Source of the DNA: Candidatus Levybacteria bacterium RIFCSPLOWO2_12_FULL_39_17
GTDB lineage: Bacteria; Patescibacteriota; Microgenomatia; Levybacterales; GWA1-39-11
Length of the DNA stretch: 38,609 bases
Assembly (NCBI GenBank): GCA_001782675.1
Contig: MFPJ01000001.1
Location: 1 to 38,609 of the forward strand
Direction of reading: 5' to 3'
Shown: one piece after another, positions 7,513 to 14,069 of the stretch
Position numbering within the stretch: the stretch's first letter is position 1
Layout: each line of letters starts with the position of its first letter
Translations under genes and position numbers: made by a program
Notes under the pieces: model-generated
Database searches by the model: none
What the model was told of the DNA's origin: nothing
The model's input: only the letters and a program-made list of their open reading frames with translations

Positions 7513-8655
7513 TTAGTTTTGCAATATATGAATCACTGCGATTGCTCCGCTCCCGCCAACATTATGAGTAAGTCCGATTTTTGCCCCTCTTACTTGTCTT
7601 GCACCGGCTTCTCCGCGTAAATGTTGTGTGATTTCAACAATTTGCTTAATCCCTGTTGCTCCGACAGGATGCCCACAAGCTTTTAATCCACCTGAGGGAT
7701 TTGTAATAATTTTACCTTTGCCTATCGTCATTCTGCCATTTGCGATATCTTTTGCTCCTTCTCCTCTTTTGGAAAATCCTAAATCTTCTGTCGCAATTGC
7801 TTCTGCTATTGAAAAACAGTCATGGATTTCGGCAACATCAACACCAGAAGCTTTTATTCCCACTTTCTTATAAGCAGCTTGTGAAGCTCTGACAACAGAA
7901 GAAAGAGTGGTAAAAGATTGCCTGTCATGCAGAGAAAGAGTATCTGTTGCCACTTCACTTGCCGTGATAAAAACAGGCTTGGAGTTTTTTGATGTTTCAG
8001 TACTAATTACAACAGCTGATGCTCCATCTGAAATTGGAGAACAATCCAAAAGCTTTAGGGGATCTGCGATTTTACCGCTCCTCATGACATCTTCTACTGT
8101 GATAATGCGTCTGAATTGCGCTTTATCATTCAGCGATCCGTGAAAATGGTTCTTTACTGAAACAGCCGCCAATTCCTCCTCTGTTACATTGTATTCACTC
8201 ATATAAGCCTGGGCCATAAGGGCATAAATACCGGGAAAAGTTACCCCTGCTTGCCTTTCCTCATCAGATCCTGCAGCCATAAGTCCTGCCGTTACCTCAT
8301 CTTGGCTTGAATCCGTCATCTTTTCAACTCCAAGAACCAAAACGGTATTATATCTTCCTGCAAGAAGGCTATTGATTGCATTGTGAAGTGCCAATCCTCC
8401 TGACGCACAGGCTGCTTCTACGTGAGATGCCGGAACATTGACACCCAACTCCTCACAAAATAACGACCCTAAATTTGCCTGATTGCCGAAAATTCCGGCC
8501 AACATATTTCCAACAAAAAGAGCATCTATATCCTTGGGCCTTTTTCCGGCATCTTTTAATGCTCCTTGAATGGCAACTCTGGCCAGTTCTCTTGGGGAAG
8601 TTTTCCAAAGCTCTCCGAATTCTGTTGTTGCTGTTCCGAGTATATTTATCTTCAT
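7513..8655 (-). CDS. Acetyl-CoA C-acetyltransferase (archaeal-type thiolase)
   Basis: The 380-residue thiolase would condense two acetyl-CoA to acetoacetyl-CoA, the first step of the pathway. The nucleophile Cys is in VEAACASGGLALHNA (near residue 84). The active-site His pair is seen in EIHDCFSIAE and NPSGGLKACGHPVGATG, and the end has HNVGGSGAIAVIH. Its closest look is to the archaeal acetoacetyl-CoA thiolase/SCP-x group, which works with DUF35 proteins, rather than to the PhaA/AtoB group. The gene sits between HMG-CoA synthase (4 bp gap) and the DUF35 gene (2 bp gap), the three-gene set known in archaea for the channelled entry to mevalonate. Confidence 0.9.
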   Translation of the reverse strand: MKINILGTATTEFGELWKTSPRELARVAIQGALKDAGKRPKDIDALFVGNMLAGIFGNQANLGSLFCEELGVNVPASHVEAACASGGLALHNAINSLLAGRYNTVLVLGVEKMTDSSQDEVTAGLMAAGSDEERQAGVTFPGIYALMAQAYMSEYNVTEEELAAVSVKNHFHGSLNDKAQFRRIITVEDVMRSGKIADPLKLLDCSPISDGASAVVISTETSKNSKPVFITASEVATDTLSLHDRQSFTTLSSVVRASQAAYKKVGIKASGVDVAEIHDCFSIAEAIATEDLGFSKRGEGAKDIANGRMTIGKGKIITNPSGGLKACGHPVGATGIKQIVEITQHLRGEAGARQVRGAKIGLTHNVGGSGAIAVIHILQN

Positions 8656-8659
8656 TGTC

Positions 8660-9697
8660 TTAAAAAGTATGGGTATGCCTCAAATAGCTTGGATAGGAAA
8701 TATATTTTTTATTTTCAATCTGCTTGGTAAATGGAACTGCTTTCTTCTGCTTTTCCAAAATATTTGGGGTTGTCTCAAAAATGAATCCGTCAGACCCTGC
8801 TCCTGAACCGTATGAGACAAAGAAGATTTTTTGGTTGGGCTTTGAAATATCTAAAACTGCAGAAAGTCCAAGAAGTGAAGAGGCGGAATAAGGATTGCCA
8901 ATCTTATCAACAATCAAAGATGGAGCCAGCTGTTCCGTTGTAAAACCTAGTTTTTTGCCTGCCACTCTTGGAAATTTTCCATTTGGCATATGAAAAACAC
9001 AATAAGAAAAATCAGCAGGCTTAAGCTTGCTTTTTTCAAGAAGCTTTTTCCCTTCAGAAAGAACATGAGTATAATATGCCGGTTCGCCTGTGAAACGACC
9101 AAAGTGTGACGGATATCTTGCGCCATCTCTTCTCCAGAAATCCGGAGTATCGGAAGTAAATGAAGACATTTCTAAAATCTTTGCAATTATTTCAGAAGGT
9201 TTATTACCCAAAATATATGCACAACCTGCACTTGCCGCAGTATATTCAAGCACATCATGCGGCTTTCCCTGAGCAGTATCGCTTCCAATAACAAGTCCAT
9301 AATCTATCCGTTTACTGTCAAGAAGTGCTGAGCATGCCTGTATCCCTGCAGTGGCAGCTTTACAAGCAAATTCAAGATCGGCAGCAAAATAATTATTACC
9401 AAGACTTAAGTATTCCCCAACAATTGATGATGAGGGGTTAACAGCATAAGGATGACTTTCGGAACCAAAATATACACACCCAATTTTATTTGGAGTAATT
9501 TGAGCCATGGCAAAAGCTTTTTTGGCCGCCTCAATTCCAATGGTTACCGCATCTTCGTCTAGTGCAGAAACTGCTTTTTCCTCAACCCTAAGTCCGGATA
9601 TTATTTCGTCCGGATTTTTTTGCCACATTTGGGCAATTTCAGAAAGTTTAATCCTGTATTTTGGCACATATGTGCCATATCCAATAATTCCTGACAT
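8660..9697 (-). CDS. Hydroxymethylglutaryl-CoA synthase, archaeal type
   Basis: The enzyme condenses acetyl-CoA with acetoacetyl-CoA to HMG-CoA. The 345-residue length matches the short archaeal form. It starts GIIGYGTYVPKYRIKLSEIA. The nucleophile is in LEFACKAATAGIQAC (near residue 110), the catalytic Glu in RVEEKAV, and the His in YCVFHMPNGKFP. GSESHPYAVNPSSSIVGEYL and SYGSGAGSDGF are also family motifs. It follows HMG-CoA reductase by 5 bp and precedes thiolase by 4 bp. Such close packing with thiolase and DUF35 partners suggests one protein complex. Confidence 0.92.
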   Translation of the reverse strand: MSGIIGYGTYVPKYRIKLSEIAQMWQKNPDEIISGLRVEEKAVSALDEDAVTIGIEAAKKAFAMAQITPNKIGCVYFGSESHPYAVNPSSSIVGEYLSLGNNYFAADLEFACKAATAGIQACSALLDSKRIDYGLVIGSDTAQGKPHDVLEYTAASAGCAYILGNKPSEIIAKILEMSSFTSDTPDFWRRDGARYPSHFGRFTGEPAYYTHVLSEGKKLLEKSKLKPADFSYCVFHMPNGKFPRVAGKKLGFTTEQLAPSLIVDKIGNPYSASSLLGLSAVLDISKPNQKIFFVSYGSGAGSDGFIFETTPNILEKQKKAVPFTKQIENKKYISYPSYLRHTHTF

Positions 9698-9702
9698 ATA
9701 TC

Positions 9703-10833
9703 TTATCTACCTAGTGTTTTATGTGCTTGAGCAAGTTTGTTCTCTGCAAGGGCTGCCAATAGAGATAATTCTGCCGCAAGCACGCCCGACCCAATTATCT
9801 CGGCTAACTGAAGAGTCTTATTTTCTCCTTTCAGTCCAAGTATACGAAGGGCAGCCTGTTGGGCGGGTAGCTTTGTCCCTCCACCTATTGTACCAACCAT
9901 AAGTGATGGTAAATAGATTGAAAAATATAAATCACCATCTTTAAGAAGTCTCGCCGTGGTCACACCCATGCTTCCTTCAACAACATGTGCAATATCCTGG
10001 CCGGTTGCACTAAATATTGCAGCTATTATATTGGCAAAATGCGCATTAAATCCAAGTGACCCGCTCATTATTGAGCCAAATATATTTTTACCTAACCACA
10101 CATCAAATATCTTATCAGCACTTGTGTGAAGCACCTCTCTAATAGTCTTTTTACTAACTTGTACTTCTGCCCAGACTTTTATTCCCCGATTATTTATAAA
10201 ATTGAGCCATGCTGCTTTCTTATCAGTATCAAAGTTTCCCGCAACCGACAGACAGGGAATCCCTGTTTCTTTTTCTATTATCCGGGTCACTTTATCTGTT
10301 GCTATTGTTACCATATTCATTCCCATGGCTTCATCTGTATCAAAGTAGAAACGGATAAAAACATAATCAGCAAGGCTTTTTATTTTCAACTTCTTATACT
10401 TGAGATGTTTTGAAGTGCTTTCCGCGGCAGTCTTAAGAAGAGCTTCGTGTTCCCTTACCCATGTATAAAGTATGCGACTTTTTTGAAGACCTCCAGTATA
10501 AAATACCGGTCCACGCGTTGTGCCTACTCGGTAAGCATAAACGACTGCGCCTCCAGATTGCGTTATTGTTTTGCAACCACGGCTTACCGAGGCAATCAGG
10601 GCGCCTTCTGTTGTTGCAAGCGGAAGAATGTATTGTCCATTCACATATTCGCCCCGAATTTTTATAGGCCCGGCAACACCTAGTGGGATTGATGTTGCGC
10701 CTATTAAATTTTCGCAATGCACATCCTCTGCCTGCTCAACTGTCTCGTTATGAACTTGTTCTAAATTAATTGAAAGTGCCTTCTCAAGGTATTCTCTCCT
10801 TTCGGAGGCTATTGAAAAATCACGCAAATTCAT
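9703..10833 (-). CDS. HMG-CoA reductase (class I, archaeal-like)
   Basis: The NAD(P)H-dependent enzyme reduces HMG-CoA to mevalonate. The 376-residue soluble protein lacks a membrane anchor. It has ENLIGATSIPLGVAGP (about 41-56), the catalytic Glu in TTEGALIAS, the Lys in TDKKAAW, the Asp in TGQDIAHVVEGS, MGMNM for the cofactor, and the C-terminal catalytic His in AQAHKTLGR. GTIGGGTKLPAQ is another strong family block. It is the first gene of the mevalonate operon, so the rate-limiting enzyme of most organisms is nearest the promoter. No clear ribosome binding site is placed at normal distance; a GAGGA lies about 20 nt upstream. Confidence 0.93.
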   Translation of the reverse strand: MNLRDFSIASERREYLEKALSINLEQVHNETVEQAEDVHCENLIGATSIPLGVAGPIKIRGEYVNGQYILPLATTEGALIASVSRGCKTITQSGGAVVYAYRVGTTRGPVFYTGGLQKSRILYTWVREHEALLKTAAESTSKHLKYKKLKIKSLADYVFIRFYFDTDEAMGMNMVTIATDKVTRIIEKETGIPCLSVAGNFDTDKKAAWLNFINNRGIKVWAEVQVSKKTIREVLHTSADKIFDVWLGKNIFGSIMSGSLGFNAHFANIIAAIFSATGQDIAHVVEGSMGVTTARLLKDGDLYFSIYLPSLMVGTIGGGTKLPAQQAALRILGLKGENKTLQLAEIIGSGVLAAELSLLAALAENKLAQAHKTLGR

Positions 10834-10945
10834 ATATAAAAAGTCCAGAAATCCTCGAAAAAAATATTTCTTTTAACAAAGCTTAAAATAGAGTCGTTTC
10901 TGCCCTATTTTTAAAAGCGATTCACATTCTTTAAATGGTAAGGGA

Positions 10946-10975
10946 AGTATACTTTAACAGCATCGAATTTTGCAA
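10946..10975 (-). promoter_or_regulatory. Candidate promoter of the mevalonate operon
   Basis: On the minus strand TTGCAA (10975-10970), an 18-nt spacer and TATACT (10951-10946) precede a leader of about 100 nt. The leader holds a stem-loop: AAAATAG and CTATTTT around 10889-10915. The divergent isomerase-like gene starts at 11036, so the two units share this intergenic region. Confidence 0.5.
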
Positions 10976-11017
10976 GTCTTGCTTGGAAAGATTCTTTGCT
11001 TTATTGTTTTTTTTAAC

Positions 11018-11023
11018 TATAAT
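11018..11023 (+). promoter_or_regulatory. -10 box of the IPP isomerase-like gene
   Basis: A perfect TATAAT lies 12 nt before the ATG at 11036. A weak -35 (TTTGCT, 10995-11000) is 17 nt upstream. It supports the start at 11036 over an in-frame ATG at 10970, which would lie upstream of this box. Confidence 0.5.
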
Positions 11024-11035
11024 ATCCATTACAAA

Positions 11036-11569
11036 ATGACACAAATTCAACAAATCATTGGGCACTGCGACAAAAGAAGCAAGATATTAGGGGGGATTGA
11101 GCGGTGGGAGGCGCATAAAAAGGGAATTTTGCATAGAGCTTTTGCTCTCGCCATCGTTTATAAAAACTATTATATCCTCCAGCATAGGAAACACCCTGTG
11201 TTTGATGGAGTTTTTGATATTACTTCTTCTTCCCATCAATTATATTCGAACGGTAAATTACAAGATACACTTGAGGCCGCAAAATTCTGTTTGTTTCGCG
11301 AATGGAAAATCAACGAAAGTGATATTTTGGGAGAATTCAAACTAAAAGGCGCGATTTATTACAAAGCGCGTGACGCAAAAAGTGTTTATACGGAACACGA
11401 GATTTGCGATATTGTTGAGGTTCGTCTTAAAAAAATTCCCACGCCCGCCTATGAATTCGCTTATGGATCTTCATTGGTCACAAAAGGAGAACTCGCGAAT
11501 AAAAAATCTCGAATCTACTCTCTCCTTGCACCCTGGGTGAAAGTTGCAATCAAGAAAAATCTTATTTAA
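11036..11569 (+). CDS. Isopentenyl-diphosphate isomerase type 1-like NUDIX protein
   Basis: Type-1 IDI interconverts IPP and DMAPP. This protein of 177 residues matches the family in order: HRAFALAIVY (metal-site His), YYILQHRK, VFDGVFDITSSSHQ (metal-site His at 67), a NUDIX-like CLFREWKI, YTEHEICDIVEV (catalytic Glu region) and APWVK near the end (the family's SPW). The catalytic Cys, Cys67 of the E. coli enzyme in SVCGH, is Ser65 here (TSSSH), so isomerase activity is uncertain. It lies divergent to the mevalonate operon, where an isomerase would be expected. I chose ATG 11036 (MTQIQQIIG) because a TATAAT precedes it and the extra residues from 10970 have no family counterpart. Confidence 0.75.
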   Translation: MTQIQQIIGHCDKRSKILGGIERWEAHKKGILHRAFALAIVYKNYYILQHRKHPVFDGVFDITSSSHQLYSNGKLQDTLEAAKFCLFREWKINESDILGEFKLKGAIYYKARDAKSVYTEHEICDIVEVRLKKIPTPAYEFAYGSSLVTKGELANKKSRIYSLLAPWVKVAIKKNLI

Positions 11570-11575
11570 CAAAAC

Positions 11576-11609
11576 TTGCAACAATTTAAAAAATTCTGTT
11601 AAATAGAAT
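11576..11609 (+). promoter_or_regulatory. Promoter region of the SIMPL gene
   Basis: TAGAAT (11604-11609) ends 7 nt before the ATG, as expected for a leaderless message. TTGCAA (11576-11581) with TTAAAT (11599-11604) at 17 nt is an alternative reading that would give a leader of a few bases. Confidence 0.45.
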
Positions 11610-11616
11610 TACTGTT

Positions 11617-12360
11617 ATGAAACTTAAGGATTATCCTTATGCTCCATACTTAATCGCTGCGGCAACCTTTGTAATCACTCTTGGGGTTATAAAAACTTTT
11701 GACATTTCACTTCCTGTCTCTGTCACTACAAGAACTGCCTCGGGAGAACTGTCTGTAGTTGGGGAGGGCAAAGTTGATGTTGTTCCGGATACCGCATCGG
11801 TTCAAGCCGGAATAATTGTATCTGACGCAAAAACAGTTCAGGATGCTGAGAGGAAGATAAATGATGTCAATAATAAAATAGTTTCAGAACTTGAAAAATT
11901 AGGCATTGATAAAAAGGATATAAAAACTACAAATTATTCAATCAACCCAAACTATAATTATGACGGTGGAAAAAATAACATAACCGGTTATTATGGGAAT
12001 GCGACGCTTACGATAAAAGTTAAGGAGACTGAAAAATTGCCTCAGGTAATTAACGCCGCGACGCAAGCCGGAGCAAATCAGATATATGATACCCAATATA
12101 TATTAGACAACCCGTCAAAATACAGAGAAGAGGCGAGGGAAAAAGCAATTCAAAATGCTCGTGAACAAGCAGAGAAACTTGCAAATCAGCTAGGTATAAG
12201 ACTTGGAAAAATAGTCAATATTGTTGAATCCACACCCGATTCTATTATCCCCTACCCTGTTCTTAGATCCGAAGGGATAGGTTCGGCGGAAACTCCCAAT
12301 CTTTCACCGGGTACACAAACAATTTCAACAGTGGTTACATTATATTTTGAAAGAAAATGA
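11617..12360 (+). CDS. SIMPL-domain (DUF541) secreted or membrane-anchored protein
   Basis: This 247-residue protein has an N-terminal hydrophobic segment (about 9-27) that is a signal peptide or anchor. A SIMPL/DUF541 domain (about 45-245) follows. Hallmarks are GELSVVGEGKVDVVPDTASV, INDVNNKIVSELEKLGI, IKTTNYSINPNYNY, and the helix AREKAIQNAREQAEKLANQLG followed by LGKIVNI. The family forms periplasmic or cell-surface oligomers and has been linked to oxidative stress, but no reaction is established. It is a single-gene unit, convergent with the sortase gene, with only 29 bp between their stops. No clear terminator was seen there. Confidence 0.88.
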   Translation: MKLKDYPYAPYLIAAATFVITLGVIKTFDISLPVSVTTRTASGELSVVGEGKVDVVPDTASVQAGIIVSDAKTVQDAERKINDVNNKIVSELEKLGIDKKDIKTTNYSINPNYNYDGGKNNITGYYGNATLTIKVKETEKLPQVINAATQAGANQIYDTQYILDNPSKYREEAREKAIQNAREQAEKLANQLGIRLGKIVNIVESTPDSIIPYPVLRSEGIGSAETPNLSPGTQTISTVVTLYFERK

Positions 12361-12389
12361 ATTTCCTTCGACCTTGGGGGTAGAAGCAT

Positions 12390-12956
12390 TTAATTTTTGA
12401 TTAGTTTTGCTCTGACTAAAAGTCTCTCTTGATCAAACCACCCGTCGCAAGTAAAAAGAGTAATAATATCTTTTTCTTCAGAATAAAGTTTTTTTATATC
12501 TCGAGGATCAATACTGGCCACAAAATAAACCTTATAAGTAAAGTCTTTTCCAGTTTGATTTTTAATTAAAACCAAATCATCTTTCTTAACTTTTTTAAGA
12601 TTTCCAAAAAGGTTCTCCCTATTATGAGCATAAAAAATAGTGTTGTATCCTTCACCTATTCTTCCGCTTGTAGGGAGATATAGAGCTTTTTTATCTGATA
12701 ATATCCACTCCCGGTTCACAATTCCACCCTGCTCAACAAGAGCTTTGATTTTAACTGAGGGAATTGAAATTGATACCGGATACTCGGCAGAAAGTTCTTT
12801 TTTCGGAGCCTCTTTATATGAAAGAAAGACAGAGTTTACAAAAATCTGGACATGGTTTATGGTGCCAAGAAGGAAGAGAAGAAAACCTAAAGCAATAAGC
12901 TTAAAAGCAAAATTTTGTTTATTGCTTAGTTTTTTTCGAAGTCGTTTTCTTGCCAT
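12390..12956 (-). CDS. Sortase
   Basis: This 188-residue transpeptidase has one N-terminal membrane anchor (about 20-37, after KKLSNKQNF). A sortase barrel follows, with the catalytic triad visible: His in FYAHNRENLFGNL, Cys in TLFTCDGW, and Arg in RLLVRAKL. PVSISIPSVKIKALVEQG is the usual first strand. Sortases cut a sorting motif and join the protein to a cell-surface acceptor. The upstream gene, overlapping by 38 bp, encodes a protein with LAPTG, and another with LAATG is at 39-515. LAXTG motifs are known for class E sortases, although I cannot assign the class of this one firmly. The 38-bp overlap suggests that enzyme and substrate are made together. Confidence 0.9.
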   Translation of the reverse strand: MARKRLRKKLSNKQNFAFKLIALGFLLFLLGTINHVQIFVNSVFLSYKEAPKKELSAEYPVSISIPSVKIKALVEQGGIVNREWILSDKKALYLPTSGRIGEGYNTIFYAHNRENLFGNLKKVKKDDLVLIKNQTGKDFTYKVYFVASIDPRDIKKLYSEEKDIITLFTCDGWFDQERLLVRAKLIKN

Positions 12957-13719
12957 ACAAAGACATACCTAAGGTTGCCAAAGCAGCTCCCGCTACCTGT
13001 TGTATTGTAGCAAATATTGATTCAAATGTTCCTGTTGGAGCCAATGTTGAAACACCCAGAACTTCTCCCTGCTTTTGTTCGCTCACTGAAGGACCGCCTA
13101 TTCCCCTTTCAGGAGAAGGTGTGCTTGTTGGTCCCTGGCCTCCTTCGGTAGGAGTTGGAGTATTTGTTGCTCTAACCTCCTCGGTTGGTGTGGGGGTGCT
13201 TGTGGGCTGCTCCTCTGTTTCAGTAGGAGTCGCTGTGGGTGTAGGTTCCGTCTCGGTAGGAGTTGGCTCCTCCTCTATATCTGTTGGGGTCGGTTCTTCT
13301 TCTGTAGGTGTAGGTTCTGTTTCTGTTGGAGTTGGCCCCTCCGGAAAATTGCAATCATTTTCCCATATAGCTTGGCCTTCCTCGGTCCAATTCAAACCGT
13401 CGTGTGTCCCTTCTATTGGTGGAATAATATCTCCCCATTGATCTCCATTATGAGGTGGAGGTGGAGGATTTTCAGGGTCGAAAATTGGCCCTTGATGCTC
13501 GGCAAAATGATCTGCTTGCCCACCATTGTTGCCGGTATTCCCATCGGCAGCATTTTCATCTACCTCTATTTTATTGTATGGATTTGTTACTGAATTCGTC
13601 CTGTGGCAAATTTCTATTTTATGATCGTCATCCTTTTTCTTTGCCACGACATTAGCGGTGTTTTGTGAATAAGCAACAAGGGTAAGAATAACAGTAACAA
13701 TAATTAATAACTTCTTCAT
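12919..13719 (-). CDS. Secreted protein with LAPTG sorting signal and Pro/Thr linker
   Basis: The protein has 266 residues: a signal peptide (about 1-20), then a small domain with EICHRTNSVTNPYNKIEV and GDIIPP. This ICHRT...NPY...GDIIPP pattern recurs in bacterial surface proteins of unknown function; ICHRT and NDCNFP may form a disulfide. A long linker of PTPTE/PTPTD-type repeats follows (about 150-215). The C-terminus has KQGEVLG, LAPTG, a hydrophobic segment and a Lys-rich tail. It is the likely substrate of the sortase encoded by the overlapping next gene. I chose the ATG at 13719, not the one at 13782, because the signal peptide starts there (MKKLLIIV) and the promoter at 13762-13790 excludes the longer form. 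Confidence 0.85.
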   Translation of the reverse strand: MKKLLIIVTVILTLVAYSQNTANVVAKKKDDDHKIEICHRTNSVTNPYNKIEVDENAADGNTGNNGGQADHFAEHQGPIFDPENPPPPPHNGDQWGDIIPPIEGTHDGLNWTEEGQAIWENDCNFPEGPTPTETEPTPTEEEPTPTDIEEEPTPTETEPTPTATPTETEEQPTSTPTPTEEVRATNTPTPTEGGQGPTSTPSPERGIGGPSVSEQKQGEVLGVSTLAPTGTFESIFATIQQVAGAALATLGMSLYGKKTTSKKTKQ

Positions 13720-13748
13720 AAAAAAAGAAAGGTAAAAATACCTTTCTT
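13720..13748 (-). terminator. Terminator-like leader hairpin touching the start codon
   Basis: On the minus strand a perfect 10-bp stem (AAGAAAGGTA with TACCTTTCTT, loop TTTT) at 13725-13748 overlaps a run of seven T at 13720-13726. The ATG follows with no gap. It would fold about 7 nt after the predicted transcription start. Its position suggests attenuation or control of ribosome entry. Confidence 0.6.
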
Positions 13749-13761
13749 GAAACTGCCAAGC

Positions 13762-13790
13762 ATTATAGTGCATAATAAGCAATTTGTCAA
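13762..13790 (-). promoter_or_regulatory. Consensus promoter of the substrate-sortase operon
   Basis: On the minus strand TTGACA (13790-13785) and TATAAT (13767-13762) are perfect and 17 nt apart. The start would be near 13755, leaving a leader of about 36 nt that is almost filled by the hairpin at 13720-13748. Confidence 0.85.
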
Positions 13791-13822
13791 GTACTATAAG
13801 ATATCTAATCTTCGAAATCCCC

Positions 13823-13852
13823 TTGACAGAGGCCTAAAAATTGCTTCATACT
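13823..13852 (+). promoter_or_regulatory. Candidate promoter of metK
   Basis: TTGACA (13823-13828) with CATACT (13847-13852) at 18 nt lies upstream of the riboswitch-like element. The leader would be about 210 nt. Confidence 0.45.
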
Positions 13853-13936
13853 AAATATTGTTTTGGGCTACCTTATTCTAGTTGCTAATTTTGTATATTG
13901 AAATTTTTCCTGTTGTTTGATTTAATAATTTAAGCA

Positions 13937-14042
13937 TTAAGAGTGCCCCGCCGGCTGGCGGGAGCCGGCAACCGTAAAAGTTAACGGTGCCAGTCCAAGA
14001 GGACGATGCGGTCCCGAGCCAGTCGAGGGACAAAACTTTTAA
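13937..14042 (+). ncRNA. SAM-I/IV-clan-like riboswitch upstream of metK
   Basis: The sequence holds the core GCCGGCAACCG followed by CGGTGCCAGTCC, close to the GGCAACC...GGTGCCAAUUCC core of SAM-I and related riboswitches. Stems seen by eye: closing P1 TTAAGAG/CTTTTAA (13937-13943 with 14036-14042), CCCGCC/GGCGGG (13947-13962 region), ACCGT/ACGGT, GTCC/GGAC and GTCCC/GGGAC. It lies directly before a terminator-like hairpin and metK, which makes SAM. The order of outer stems is not that of a textbook SAM-I aptamer, so it may be a variant. The expected effect is premature termination when SAM is high. Confidence 0.7.
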
Positions 14043-14069
14043 ACCTCTGGGATTTCAAGAGGTTTTTTT
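14042..14069 (+). terminator. Riboswitch expression-platform terminator before metK
   Basis: AACCTCT (14042-14048) pairs with AGAGGTT (14058-14064), and T runs from 14063 to 14069. The ATG of metK follows at once. The first base of the terminator stem coincides with the end of the putative P1 stem, as is usual when aptamer and terminator are coupled. Confidence 0.65.

Noticed and set aside
3762-10833. Assembly chimera with archaeal DNA as explanation for the mevalonate operon
   Set aside because: The flanking genes are bacterial and continuous, base composition looks similar throughout, and the same overlap style occurs inside and outside the operon. Gene transfer is the simpler reading.
10970-11035. 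Longer N-terminus for the isomerase-like gene
   Set aside because: The extra residues have no family counterpart and the TATAAT box at 11018 lies inside them.
12950-13441. Val/Gly-rich plus-strand frame opposite the LAPTG protein
   Set aside because: Same cause: low-complexity PTPTE repeats read backwards. No start signal is seen.
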